Assembly: GCF_014650335.1 (NCBI RefSeq)
Contig: NZ_BMUT01000010.1
Span: 124,001-188,000, forward strand
Source: Streptomyces hiroshimensis
GTDB lineage: Bacteria > Actinomycetota > Actinomycetes > Streptomycetales > Streptomycetaceae
Direction: 5' to 3'
Length of the DNA stretch: 64,000 nucleotides
In this document: positions 27,604 through 36,084 of the stretch, piece after piece
Layout of the letters: each line of letters opens with the position of its first letter
How positions within the stretch are numbered: the first letter of the stretch is position 1
Translations under genes and position numbers: made by a program
The notes under the pieces: generated by a model
The model's input: the letters and a program-made list of their open reading frames with translations, nothing else
What the model was told of the DNA's origin: nothing
Databases searched by the model: none

Positions 27604-28548
27604 TCAGTGACCGCTGTCGCCCTCCCTGTCGGCGAGGAAGCGCTCGAATTCCGCGCCCAGTTCATCGGCGGAGGGCAGCTCGACCGGCTCGGCGACGAGG
27701 TTGCCGCGGGTCTCGGCACCGGAGACCGCGTCGTACTGGTGCTCGAGGCCGCGCACCAGCGAGACGAGCTCCTCGTCCCCCTCGGCGATCTGGCGCTCGA
27801 TCTCCTCCTGGGTGCGCAGCGCCTCGGACCGCAGGGCGTGCGCGGCGTTGGGCAGCACCAGGCCCGTGGCGGCCGTGACCGCTTCGAGGGCGGTGAGGGC
27901 GGCATCCGGGTAGGCGGAGCGGGCGATGTAGTGCGGGACGTGGGCGGCGACGCCGAGCACATCGTGACCGGCCTCCGCGAGGCGGTACTCGACGAGGGCC
28001 TCGGCGCTCCCCGGCACCTGCGCCTCGTCGAAGAAGCTGCGGTGACCGGGCATCAGGTCGGTGCGGTTGCCGTGCGGGGTCATGCCGACGGGGCGGGTGT
28101 GCGGAACGCCCATGGGGATGCCGTGGAAATTGACGGACAGCCGCACGCCGAGGCGCTCCACCAACTGCCGCACCGCGGCGGCGAACCGCTCCCACTCGAC
28201 ATCGGGCTCGGGGCCGGACAGCAGCAGGAAGGGGGCGCCCGTCGCGTCCTGGACGATGCGCAGCTCGATCGCGGGGGTCTCGTAGGCGCTCCAGCGGTCC
28301 CGCTGGAAGGTCAGCAGTGGCCGCCGGGCCCGGTAGTCGATGAGCCGGTCGTGGTCGAAGCGGGCCACGACCTGGTGCGGCAGGGTGTCCAGGAGCCGCG
28401 AGACGATCTGCTCGCCCGTCTCCCCCGCGTCGATGTAGCCGTCGAAGTGATAGAGCATGACCAGGCCGGCCGTGTCCTGGGCCAAGGCCAGGTCGGCCAC
28501 GGCGAGCCCCTGGGGCTCCCATTCGTACAAACCCTGCGGATCCAACAC
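27604..28548 (-). CDS. PAC2-family protein
   Basis: A 314-residue member of the PAC2 (proteasome assembly chaperone 2-like) family common in actinobacteria. Characteristic segments are YHFDGYIDAGETGEQIV near residue 33, then HGIPMGVPHTRP and VPHYIARSAYPDAAL. The C-terminal 70 residues are helical and charged. Its role in bacteria is unsettled; it may act with the Pup-proteasome or in nucleotide salvage. The GTG at 28548 has GGAGG about 10 nt upstream. Confidence 0.9.
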   Translation of the reverse strand: MLDPQGLYEWEPQGLAVADLALAQDTAGLVMLYHFDGYIDAGETGEQIVSRLLDTLPHQVVARFDHDRLIDYRARRPLLTFQRDRWSAYETPAIELRIVQDATGAPFLLLSGPEPDVEWERFAAAVRQLVERLGVRLSVNFHGIPMGVPHTRPVGMTPHGNRTDLMPGHRSFFDEAQVPGSAEALVEYRLAEAGHDVLGVAAHVPHYIARSAYPDAALTALEAVTAATGLVLPNAAHALRSEALRTQEEIERQIAEGDEELVSLVRGLEHQYDAVSGAETRGNLVAEPVELPSADELGAEFERFLADREGDSGH

Positions 28549-28688
28549 AGTGACCGTTCCTCCTCATGTTCCGTACGGGGGAACGCGCCTGGAGGGCCCG
28601 GCCATTCCCGGCTTCCGGATCGCGCCGGCGCATCTCACATGACGGAACGAACGCCTGACGGAGCGAACGCCTGCCAGCAGAGCACGAA

Positions 28689-28720
28689 TAAGGCCCGCTC
28701 CCCAAGGGGAACGGGCCTTA
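28689..28720 (-). terminator. rpsA terminator
   Basis: TAAGGCCCG-C-TCCC pairs with GGGA-A-CGGGCCTTA with one mismatch, 35 bp past the rpsA stop. On the minus strand the stem is followed by TTCGTG. It separates rpsA from the PAC2 gene. Confidence 0.75.
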
Positions 28721-28754
28721 CTCAGTCAGCTGTCAGCTGCCGTGGTGCAGAGCC

Positions 28755-30257
28755 TCAGCTCTGGCCGCCGGCGAGCTTCTCGCGGAGGGCGGCAAGCGCC
28801 TCGTCCGACGCCAGGGCGCCGGAGTTGTCGGCCGACTCCGAGGAGTACGAGCCGCCGGAGACCTGGGCGCCACCGGCCTGCGGGGCAGCCTGAGCACCCT
28901 CGGCCGCAGCCTCGGCGTCCGCCTCGCGGGACTTGATGACCTGCGCCTGGTGCTGCTCGAAGCGCTGCTGCGCCTCGGCGTACTGGCGCTCCCACTCCTC
29001 GCGCTGCTTCTCGTAACCCGGCAGCCAGTCGTTGGCCTCGGGGTCGAAGCCCTCGGGGTAGATGTAGTTGCCCTGGTCGTCGTAGGACGCGGCCATGCCG
29101 TACAGGGTCGGGTCGAACTCGACCACGGACGGGTCGGCACCGAAGGACTCGTTGGCCTGCTTCAGCGAGAGGCTGATGCGGCGGCGCTCGAGGTCGATGT
29201 CGATGACCTTGACGAAGATCTCGTCGTTGACCTGGACGACCTGCTCCGGGATCTCCACGTGGCGCTCGGCCAGCTCGGAGATGTGGACCAGGCCCTCGAT
29301 GCCCTCGTCGACGCGCACGAACGCACCGAAGGGAACGAGCTTGGTGACCTTACCCGGGACGACCTGACCGATCTGGTGGGTCCGGGCGAACTGCTGCCAC
29401 GGGTCTTCCTGGGTGGCCTTGAGCGACAGGGAGACGCGCTCGCGGTCCATGTCGACGTCGAGGACCTCGACGGTGACTTCCTGGCCGACCTCGACAACCT
29501 CGGACGGGTGGTCGATGTGCTTCCAGGACAGCTCGGAGACGTGGACGAGACCGTCGACGCCGCCCAGGTCCACGAAGGCACCGAAGTTGACGATGGAGGA
29601 GACGACGCCGGAGCGCACCTGACCCTTCTGCAGGGTGGTGAGGAAGGTCTGGCGGACCTCGCTCTGGGTCTGCTCCAGCCAGGCACGGCGGGACAGGACC
29701 ACGTTGTTGCGGTTCTTGTCCAGCTCGATGATCTTGGCCTCGAGCTCCTTGCCCACGTAGGGCTGAAGGTCGCGGACGCGGCGCATCTCGACCAGGGAGG
29801 CCGGGAGGAAGCCACGGAGGCCGATGTCGAGGATGAGACCACCCTTGACGACCTCGATGACGGTACCGGTGACGATCCCGTCCTCTTCCTTGATCTTCTC
29901 GATGGTGCCCCAGGCGCGCTCGTACTGGGCGCGCTTCTTCGAGAGGATCAGGCGGCCTTCCTTGTCCTCCTTCTGGAGAACCAGGGCCTCGATCTCGTCG
30001 CCGACCTTGACGACCTCGTTCGGGTCGACGTCGTGCTTGATCGAGAGCTCGCGGGAGGGGATGACACCCTCGGTCTTGTAACCGATGTCGAGCAGGACCT
30101 CGTCCCGGTCGACCTTCACGATGACGCCGTCGACGATGTCGCCGTCGTTGAAGTACTTGATCGTCTCGTCGATCGCGGCGAGGAAGGCTTCCTCGTTACC
30201 GATGTCGTTGACCGCAACCTGCGGGGTGGTGGCGGTGGTCTCGGTGCTGCTCGTCAT
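28755..30257 (-). CDS. rpsA: 30S ribosomal protein S1
   Basis: A 500-residue RNA-binding ribosomal protein. Four S1 repeats are visible, beginning near residues 37 (DGVIVKVDRDEVLLDIGYKT), 120 (VTGTVIEVVKGG), 211 (RSGVVSSIVNFGAFVD) and 296 (VPGKVTKLVPFGAFVR). The C-terminal 110 residues are low-complexity, as in other actinobacteria. It is preceded by a strong HrdB-type promoter and a leader of roughly 200 nt, a plausible site for autogenous control. Confidence 0.97.
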   Translation of the reverse strand: MTSSTETTATTPQVAVNDIGNEEAFLAAIDETIKYFNDGDIVDGVIVKVDRDEVLLDIGYKTEGVIPSRELSIKHDVDPNEVVKVGDEIEALVLQKEDKEGRLILSKKRAQYERAWGTIEKIKEEDGIVTGTVIEVVKGGLILDIGLRGFLPASLVEMRRVRDLQPYVGKELEAKIIELDKNRNNVVLSRRAWLEQTQSEVRQTFLTTLQKGQVRSGVVSSIVNFGAFVDLGGVDGLVHVSELSWKHIDHPSEVVEVGQEVTVEVLDVDMDRERVSLSLKATQEDPWQQFARTHQIGQVVPGKVTKLVPFGAFVRVDEGIEGLVHISELAERHVEIPEQVVQVNDEIFVKVIDIDLERRRISLSLKQANESFGADPSVVEFDPTLYGMAASYDDQGNYIYPEGFDPEANDWLPGYEKQREEWERQYAEAQQRFEQHQAQVIKSREADAEAAAEGAQAAPQAGGAQVSGGSYSSESADNSGALASDEALAALREKLAGGQS

Positions 30258-30419
30258 GTGGGAAAGGGCTCCGGTACGGACATTGAGTCGTAGGTACTGC
30301 TACGCCGAGAGCCCGTATCGCACTGCCGAAGCCGGACAGCCTTGGAGGCGCACGTTCGGGATCCGAAGACCACTCCACGCACCTCGGCAACCGAGGGGAC
30401 ATACAACAAGTGCGAGCGC

Positions 30420-30447
30420 GGCCTGCTCTGTCTGAGGCGCGCAGGCC
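30420..30447 (-). promoter_or_regulatory. Hairpin in the rpsA leader
   Basis: GCAGGCC (30441-30447) pairs with GGCCTGC (30420-30426) around a 14-nt loop, 10-40 nt after the predicted transcription start. Its position suggests a leader structure, perhaps for S1 autoregulation. Confidence 0.4.
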
Positions 30448-30462
30448 CGCAGCGCAACTTGT

Positions 30463-30491
30463 AGCATACGGGGGCAGCCGGGCACGGTCAA
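30463..30491 (-). promoter_or_regulatory. HrdB-type promoter of rpsA
   Basis: Minus strand: TTGACC (30491-30486), a 17-bp spacer, TATGCT (30468-30463). This is near consensus for the main sigma factor and lies about 205 bp from the rpsA start codon. Confidence 0.75.
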
Positions 30492-30598
30492 TGCGCGAAG
30501 GCGCACACCCGGGACGATTCTCCTCATACCGGGCACAACTTCTGTTTTGCGAGGCCACGACGGCCTCGCCGCACACTACTGCGGGGGCACGACCGCCG

Positions 30599-31420
30599 AT
30601 GATCGAAGAGACCGAAAAGATAGAAGAGTACGAACCGGAAGCGACCCGGCGGGCCACGGGCGACGCCGAGAGCAGCCGGGCGAGCCGCGGCTGGTGGGAC
30701 CGCAACGCCGACGAGTACCAGACCGAGCACGGCGCCTTCCTCGGCGACGACCGCTTCATCTGGGGCCCGGAGGGGCTCGACGAGGCCGAGGCCGCCCTGC
30801 TGGGCCCGGCGAGCGGCCTCAAGGGGCTCGACGTGCTGGAGATCGGCGCCGGCGCGGCCCAGTGCTCGCGCTGGCTCGCCGCGCAGGGCGCCCGCCCGGT
30901 GGCCCTGGACCTCTCCCACCGCCAGCTCCAGCACGCCCTGCGCATCGGCGGCGGCGTTCCGCTGGTCGAGGCCGACGCGTGCGCCCTGCCCTTCGCCGAC
31001 GGCTCCTTCGACCTGGCGTGCTCGGCCTACGGGGCCGTCCCCTTCGTCGCGGACCCCGTGCAGGTGATGCGGGAGGTACGGCGCGTGCTGCGGCCCGGCG
31101 GGCGCTGGGTCTTCTCCGTCACACACCCCATCCGCTGGGCGTTCCCCGACGAGCCGGGCCCCGAGGGCCTCTCCGTCGCGGCCTCCTACTTCGACCGCAC
31201 CCCTTACGTGGAGCAGGACGAGCAGGGCCGCGCCGTCTACGTGGAACACCACCGCACGCTCGGTGACCGCGTGCGGGACGTCGTCGCCGCCGGCTTCCGG
31301 CTGACCGACCTCGTCGAGCCCGAGTGGCCCGCCTGGAACCGGCAGGAGTGGGGCGGCTGGTCCCCGCTGCGCGGCAACCTCATCCCCGGCACGGCGATCT
31401 TCGTCTGCGAGCGCGACTAG
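30599..31420 (+). CDS. Class I SAM-dependent methyltransferase
   Basis: A 273-residue methyltransferase with the Rossmann SAM-binding motif I (LDVLEIGAGAAQCSRWL). The acidic end of strand 2 is PVALDLSH, motif II is VEADACALPFADGSFDLACS, and the post-motif is VRRVLRPGGRWVFSV. The N-terminal 35 residues are charged and probably flexible (EETEKIEEYEPEA). The substrate is unknown. The ATG at 30599 was chosen because the sequence upstream overlaps the rpsA promoter zone; no strong ribosome site is seen. It diverges from rpsA. Confidence 0.88.
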   Translation: MIEETEKIEEYEPEATRRATGDAESSRASRGWWDRNADEYQTEHGAFLGDDRFIWGPEGLDEAEAALLGPASGLKGLDVLEIGAGAAQCSRWLAAQGARPVALDLSHRQLQHALRIGGGVPLVEADACALPFADGSFDLACSAYGAVPFVADPVQVMREVRRVLRPGGRWVFSVTHPIRWAFPDEPGPEGLSVAASYFDRTPYVEQDEQGRAVYVEHHRTLGDRVRDVVAAGFRLTDLVEPEWPAWNRQEWGGWSPLRGNLIPGTAIFVCERD

Positions 31421-31467
31421 CCCGGCGGGCGGCTTCCAGGGGGGCGGTTCACCGGCCGCGGGCCGTC

Positions 31468-31507
31468 GGGGGCTGGTCGCGCAGTTCCCCGCGCCCCCTT
31501 CGGGGCA
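31468..31507. repeat. Streptomyces-type intergenic repeat with GC hairpin
   Basis: GGGCTGGTCGCGCAGTTCCC followed by GCGCCCCCTTCGGGGC. I recognise this string as a family of short palindromic repeats scattered between genes in many Streptomyces genomes. The end forms a GCCCC/GGGGC stem. It sits 48 bp past the methyltransferase stop and could act as a terminator. Confidence 0.5.
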
Positions 31508-31580
31508 CGTCCAGCGCGCTTCCGAGGACGGCCGGGTACATCCATACGGGACGTATCCGGCCGTGGGCGAGACTTGGCAC

Positions 31581-34118
31581 GTGATCCGTGACGACGCCCT
31601 CACCCAGTTGCCCGTGCGGTCCGTGCTGCCCGCCCTCAGGGAGGCCCTGGACGCGCACGGCGTGGCGGTGCTCTGCGCGCCGCCCGGCACCGGCAAGACC
31701 ACGCTGGTGCCGCTGGTCCTCGCCGGGCTCGCCGGGGACGGCCCGCGCCGGCGCGTCGTGGTCGCCGAGCCGCGCCGGATCGCCGCGCGGGCCGCCGCCC
31801 GCCGCATGGCGTGGCTGCTGGGCGAGAGCGTGGGCGAACAGGTCGGCTTCACCGTGCGCGGGGAGCGGCGGGCCGGGCCGCGCACCGTGGTCGAGGTCGT
31901 CACCACCGGCGTGCTGCTGCAGCGGCTGCAGCGCGACCCCGAGCTCGCGGGCGTGAGCACGGTCGTGCTGGACGAGTGCCACGAACGCCACCTCGACGCG
32001 GACACCGCCGCCGCCTTCCTCCTGGACGTACGGGCCGCGCTCCGCCCTGAGCTGCGGCTGGTGGCGGCGTCCGCGACGACGGACGCCGAGGGCTGGGCGC
32101 GGCTGCTCGGCGACGCGCCCGTGGTCACGGCCGAGGGCGTCTCGCACCCGGTGGAGGTGCTGTGGGCGCCGCCGGAGCGGCCGGTGCGGCCGCCGCACGG
32201 GATGCGCGTGGACCCGGCACTGCTGGAGCACGTCGCCGCGGTGGTGCGGCGGGCGCTGCGGGAGCGGGAGGGGGACGTCCTGTGCTTCCTGCCGGGCGTC
32301 GGGGAGATCGCGCGCGTGGCGGGCCGGCTGGGCGGGGCGGAGGCGCTGGGGGCGGAGGTCCTGCAGGTGCACGGGCGGGCCCCGGCGGCGGTGCAGGACG
32401 CCGTACTGGCCGGTGCGACCGGGGGGCGGCGCGTCGTGCTGGCGACGTCGGTGGCGGAGTCCAGCCTGACGGTCCCCGGGGTGCGGGTCGTGGTGGACGC
32501 GGGCCTGGCCCGGGAGCCGCGCACGGACCACGCGCGCGGGCTGAGCGCGCTCACGACCGTACGGGCCTCGCGGGCCTCGGCACGGCAGCGCGCCGGGCGT
32601 GCGGGGCGTGAGGCGCCGGGGGCGGTGTACCGCTGCTGGTCGGAGGCGGACGACCTGCGGCTGCCGGGGTTCCCGGCGGCGGAGATCACCGTCGCCGATC
32701 TGACGGCCTTCGCCCTGCAGGCGGCGTGCTGGGGCGATCCCGACGCGTCCGGGCTCGCCCTCCTCGACCCGCCCCCGTCCGGCGCGATGGCCGCCGCCCG
32801 CGACGTCCTGACGGCCACGGGCGCCGTCTCGGCCGACGGCAAGCCCACGGACCGGGGCCGCCGCATGGCCCGCCTCGGCGTCCACCCCCGCCTCGCGCGC
32901 GCCCTCCTGGACGGGGCCCGGGAGGCCGGCGCCCGCCGTACGGCGGAGGTGGTGGCCCTCCTGAGCGAGGAGCCGCCCCGGGAGTACGGCGACGATCTGG
33001 CCGCCGCCTGGCGTACGGCGCGGCGCGGCGGCGACGCGTACGGGGCGCGGTGGCGGGCGGAGGCCCGGCGGCTCGAAGGGGCGCTGAAGGGGGTGGCGGA
33101 GGACGGTTCCCCCGGCGCGCCCGGCTCCGGCGCGCTGTCGGACGACGCCGTGGCCGGGCTCGTCACCGCGCTCGCCTACCCCGAGCGGGTGGCCAGGCTG
33201 CGCGGCGAGGGCTCGTACCTCATGGTGTCCGGCACGGGGGCGCAGCTCGGCGACGGGTCCCGGCTGCGCAGCACGCCCTGGCTCGCGGTCGCCGTCGCCG
33301 ACCGGCCGGTCACGGCGGCCTCGGCGCGGGTGCTGCTCGGCGCGGTGATCGACGAGGACACGGCGCGCGCCGCCGCCGGTGCCCTGTACGCGGAGGGCGA
33401 GGAGGTCGGCTGGTCGGAGGAGCGGCGGGACGTGGTGGCGCGGCGGGTCGAGCGGCTCGGCGCGGTCGAGCTGGCGTCCCGTCCGCTGCCCGAGCCGGAC
33501 CCGGAGCTCCTGCGGGCGGCGCTGGAGGTAGGGCTGCGGCGGGAGGGGCCCGGGCTGCTGCGCTGGACGGCCGAGGCGGCCGGGCTGCGGCAGCGGCTGG
33601 CGTTCCTGCACCGGGAGCTGGGCGAGCCGTGGCCGGACGTCTCCGACGCCGCGCTGCTGGAACGCCTGGACGACTGGCTCGGCTGGGAGCTGGGCCGGGC
33701 GCGCCGCCGGTCGGACCTGGAGCGGGCGGACGGCGGCAAGGCGCTGCAGCGGCTCCTGCCGTGGGCGTCCGGGGACGCGGCGCGCCTGGAGGAGCTGGCG
33801 CCCGAGCGGATCGAGGTGCCCAGTGGTTCGCGGATCCGGGTGGACTACGGGGGCGGGCAGCCGGTGCTGGCCGTGAAGCTGCAGGAGCTGTTCGGCTGGC
33901 AGGAGACGCCGCGGCTCGCGGGCGGGCGGGTGCCGGTGCTGGTCCACCTGCTGTCCCCCGCGGGGCGGCCTGCGGCCGTCACGGCGGACCTGGCGTCCTT
34001 CTGGCGCGACGGCTACCGAGCGGTACGGGCGGAGCTGCGGGGCCGCTACCCCCGCCACCCGTGGCCGGAGGACCCGACGACGGCGGCGCCTACGCGGCGG
34101 GCGACGGGCGGTCACTGA
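31581..34118 (+). CDS. hrpB: ATP-dependent helicase HrpB
   Basis: An 845-residue DEAH/RHA-type helicase. Motif I is APPGTGKTTLVPL near residue 40, motif II VLDECHERHLD (DExH), motif III ASATTD. Motif VI is seen as QRAGRAGRE. The HrpB C-terminal domain is complete to the end (SGSRIRVDYGGGQPVL, KLQELFGWQETP). The length fits the family. The GTG at 31581 (VIRDDALTQLP) gives the usual start; a GTG at 31563 is in frame. The physiological role of HrpB is not settled; mRNA processing is the usual suggestion. Confidence 0.92.
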   Translation: MIRDDALTQLPVRSVLPALREALDAHGVAVLCAPPGTGKTTLVPLVLAGLAGDGPRRRVVVAEPRRIAARAAARRMAWLLGESVGEQVGFTVRGERRAGPRTVVEVVTTGVLLQRLQRDPELAGVSTVVLDECHERHLDADTAAAFLLDVRAALRPELRLVAASATTDAEGWARLLGDAPVVTAEGVSHPVEVLWAPPERPVRPPHGMRVDPALLEHVAAVVRRALREREGDVLCFLPGVGEIARVAGRLGGAEALGAEVLQVHGRAPAAVQDAVLAGATGGRRVVLATSVAESSLTVPGVRVVVDAGLAREPRTDHARGLSALTTVRASRASARQRAGRAGREAPGAVYRCWSEADDLRLPGFPAAEITVADLTAFALQAACWGDPDASGLALLDPPPSGAMAAARDVLTATGAVSADGKPTDRGRRMARLGVHPRLARALLDGAREAGARRTAEVVALLSEEPPREYGDDLAAAWRTARRGGDAYGARWRAEARRLEGALKGVAEDGSPGAPGSGALSDDAVAGLVTALAYPERVARLRGEGSYLMVSGTGAQLGDGSRLRSTPWLAVAVADRPVTAASARVLLGAVIDEDTARAAAGALYAEGEEVGWSEERRDVVARRVERLGAVELASRPLPEPDPELLRAALEVGLRREGPGLLRWTAEAAGLRQRLAFLHRELGEPWPDVSDAALLERLDDWLGWELGRARRRSDLERADGGKALQRLLPWASGDAARLEELAPERIEVPSGSRIRVDYGGGQPVLAVKLQELFGWQETPRLAGGRVPVLVHLLSPAGRPAAVTADLASFWRDGYRAVRAELRGRYPRHPWPEDPTTAAPTRRATGGH

Positions 34119-34177
34119 CGCCACGTGCGGGGGGTGCGCCCGGCCGGCACCGCCGGAATGCGTGTATCCGATTGCTC

Positions 34178-34390
34178 GCCGTCGCGGCGGAAGGATTCGG
34201 CGCAGTCGCCGAAGAGGTGAGGGCCCTCCTCCACTGCCCGCCGTGGCGGAAGGATTCGGCGCAGCGGCCGAAAGGTGAGGACCGCCCCGGACGCAAGCTC
34301 AGCCCGGCCAGGGCCGCCGGGTCACCACCACGGGAGCCGGTCATCCGCCGCGGCGGCATGCAGGTGGCGGCCGGCCGTCGCGGCGGAAGG
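34178..34390. repeat. GGCGGAAGGATTCGGCGCAG repeats in the spacer after hrpB
   Basis: Two near-identical 41-45 bp copies (34178-34222 and 34240-34280, 62 bp apart) contain GGCGGAAGGATTCGGCGCAG, then GCCGAA and AGGTGAGG. A third short copy (34374-34390) keeps only GCCGTCGCGGCGGAAGG. The 388-bp gap from 34119 to 34506 holds no other convincing gene. The repeats lack long inverted ends of a transposable element. Confidence 0.65.
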
Positions 34391-34506
34391 TGTGTTCCCG
34401 CGCACCTTTCGTCCGCTGCACACGGCGAGCCGCCACGTCAGTGGGCGCCGATGGTGCCCTGCGGGCCCGGGCCGAAGGGCACCGAGCCGAAGGGCACCGG
34501 GCCGCC

Positions 34507-34713
34507 TCAGGGGAGGTACCGCTCGACCGCCGCCCCGCCCTTCTCCTCGATGAGCCGCTTCGCCCGCTCCACCCGCTCCGGTGTCACGTCCCGGCCGGAC
34601 GCCATGACCAGGTCCTCGGGGTCGAACGGCCGCTCGCCCCCGGTGTACAGCCGCCTGGGCCGGGACGCGGTGGATCCGTCCTCGGTCTTCTCCTTCGCGC
34701 TCTTCTCCTTCAC
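34507..34713 (-). CDS. Small basic/acidic soluble protein of unknown function
   Basis: A 68-residue protein with a Lys/Glu-rich start (KEKSAKEKTEDG), then RRLYTGGERPFDPEDLVMASGRDVTPERVERAKRLIEEKG, which looks like a short helical fold. The GTG at 34713 has a perfect AGGAGG 6 nt upstream and overlaps the stop of the preceding gene (GTGA), so translation is coupled. An in-frame ATG at 34734 is less likely. No family was recognised. Confidence 0.7.
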   Translation of the reverse strand: MKEKSAKEKTEDGSTASRPRRLYTGGERPFDPEDLVMASGRDVTPERVERAKRLIEEKGGAAVERYLP

Positions 34714-35741
34714 GGCGAGCCTCCTCTGCTCCATGCGGCCCTTTTCCCCGGGGCCTGCCGCTCGGTTTTCCCTCCATAGTGTGTCTTTTGTCCGGTAAAT
34801 GCACGACGAGGGCGGGTGCGGGCTTCCAGGAAAAGAGCGAGGGCCGCCAGCGCGCCCCCCAGGCCGGCGCTCCCCCAGGGCAGCCACGAGGTCAGCAGGA
34901 GCACGAGCCGCCGCTGGGAGGTCACGAGGGCGACGGTGGAGTCGACGTAGTCGGCGCGCATCTTCACATGGCCGGCGAAGGCCGTGATCGGCTTCTTCTC
35001 CGGGTGCCCGGTCCAGCGCAGCTCCTCGCGGTGGACCTCCTCCCCGTTGACGGGGGCGCCGGTCACGGGGTCGATCCAGAACATGCGCCGGGTCGTGTAC
35101 CACCGCTCCAGCCCCAGCTGCCGTACGGTCTCGGGCGTCACGCCGAGGGGCATCCGCTTGGGCAGGGGGACGCTGGTCCAGGGGATGGTCTGCTCGAAGT
35201 AGTAGACGTCCAGGCCGCGGAAGGAGCGCGTGCCCCGGTAGTGGATGGGCGCCGAGGTGCGGGTCTGCATGTCGAAGTAGCGGTAGTCGCGCTTCTCCAC
35301 GAGGAAGGGCCACTTGTACTCGATGCCGTCGCGCCGCACGGGGGTGCCGTCCACGTGCTCACCGCCGGCGTGCACGGGCTGCTGGCTGTGGGCGTCGAAG
35401 ACGTAGCGCTCGGGTATCCGGGAGATCATCGCGCCGTCGGGCCCGTTCATATGGGTGAGGGTGTCCCACACGACGACGTCGCGGCCGGTCTCGCGGCGGA
35501 TCTTGCGGGCCTCTTCGGCGTTGCCCTTGAGCGTCTGGACGAGGGTGACCTTGGGGACGGTCCGGGGCTCCATGCGGGCGTAGTCGACGAGGGTCGCGTC
35601 CTTCGCCTCCAGGACGGCGGTCTGGTAGCTGCCCGCCGGGACCTTGGCCAGGCGGGGGAAGGCGTACCAGCGCAGCAGCGGGGCGAGGGCCGCGAGGAAG
35701 ACTGCCACTCCGAGAAGGATCAGGCTCGCTCTGCGGCGCAC
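34710..35741 (-). CDS. DUF3068-family membrane-anchored exported protein
   Basis: A 343-residue protein with one N-terminal helix (LILLGVAVFLAALAPLL), a roughly 260-residue extracytoplasmic domain and a C-terminal helix (about 285-312). A basic cytoplasmic tail follows. The domain has the DUF3068 pattern: VPAGSYQTAVLEAKDATLVDY, then WPFLVEKRDYRYFD and FWIDPVTGAPVNGEEV. The function is unknown; members are actinobacterial envelope proteins related to PorA-like or LmeA-associated families. It is the middle gene of a three-gene operon. Confidence 0.85.
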   Translation of the reverse strand: MRRRASLILLGVAVFLAALAPLLRWYAFPRLAKVPAGSYQTAVLEAKDATLVDYARMEPRTVPKVTLVQTLKGNAEEARKIRRETGRDVVVWDTLTHMNGPDGAMISRIPERYVFDAHSQQPVHAGGEHVDGTPVRRDGIEYKWPFLVEKRDYRYFDMQTRTSAPIHYRGTRSFRGLDVYYFEQTIPWTSVPLPKRMPLGVTPETVRQLGLERWYTTRRMFWIDPVTGAPVNGEEVHREELRWTGHPEKKPITAFAGHVKMRADYVDSTVALVTSQRRLVLLLTSWLPWGSAGLGGALAALALFLEARTRPRRAFTGQKTHYGGKTERQAPGKRAAWSRGGSP

Positions 35742-35756
35742 GGCGCGGCCGGCCCG

Positions 35757-35891
35757 TCAGGGGTGCGCGGGGGCGGAGGTGAGCAGGGGCTCGGGGGACG
35801 TCGTCCCCTCGGGCGGGCCGATCGCGGTGACGGTGAGGACCAGGGCGAGGGCGGCGGCCAGTCCGACGGCCGCGGCGGCCAGTGCGCGCAT
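35757..35891 (-). CDS. SPW_0924-family small membrane protein
   Basis: A 44-residue peptide with one hydrophobic helix (AAVGLAAALALVLTVTAIG) and the family tail TTSPEPLLTSAPAHP. I recognise the pattern from Streptomyces SPW_0924-type proteins. The ATG at 35891 has GGGAGG 6 nt upstream. It is 15 bp ahead of the DUF3068 gene, so it opens that operon. The role is unknown. Confidence 0.8.
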   Translation of the reverse strand: MRALAAAAVGLAAALALVLTVTAIGPPEGTTSPEPLLTSAPAHP

Positions 35892-35985
35892 GCGAAGCCT
35901 CCCGGCGGGATTACCCAGACCTGACGACCAGTCAGGAGCAGGCAGGGCACGGTAGCAACGCACGCCGCAGATGAGAACCACGCGC

Positions 35986-36018
35986 ACGGCCCCTCTCCCG
36001 GATCAGGAGAAGGGCCGT
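35986..36018 (-). terminator. polA terminator
   Basis: ACGGCCC-C-TCTCC pairs with GGAGA-A-GGGCCGT with one mismatch and a 7-nt loop, 67 bp past the polA stop. It separates polA from the next minus-strand operon. Confidence 0.65.
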
Positions 36019-36020
36019 AC

Positions 36021-36074
36021 ACATCCGTATCCGAATCCGCAGACACATCCGCATCCGCATCCGTATCCGCAGAC
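36021..36074. repeat. ATCCGN hexamer repeats after polA
   Basis: About eight ATCCG-type units (ATCCGT, ATCCGA, ATCCGC) in two blocks, each ending CCGCAGAC. They fill the space between the polA stop and its terminator hairpin. No function can be assigned. Confidence 0.7.
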
Positions 36075-36084
36075 GCGGGCGCAC

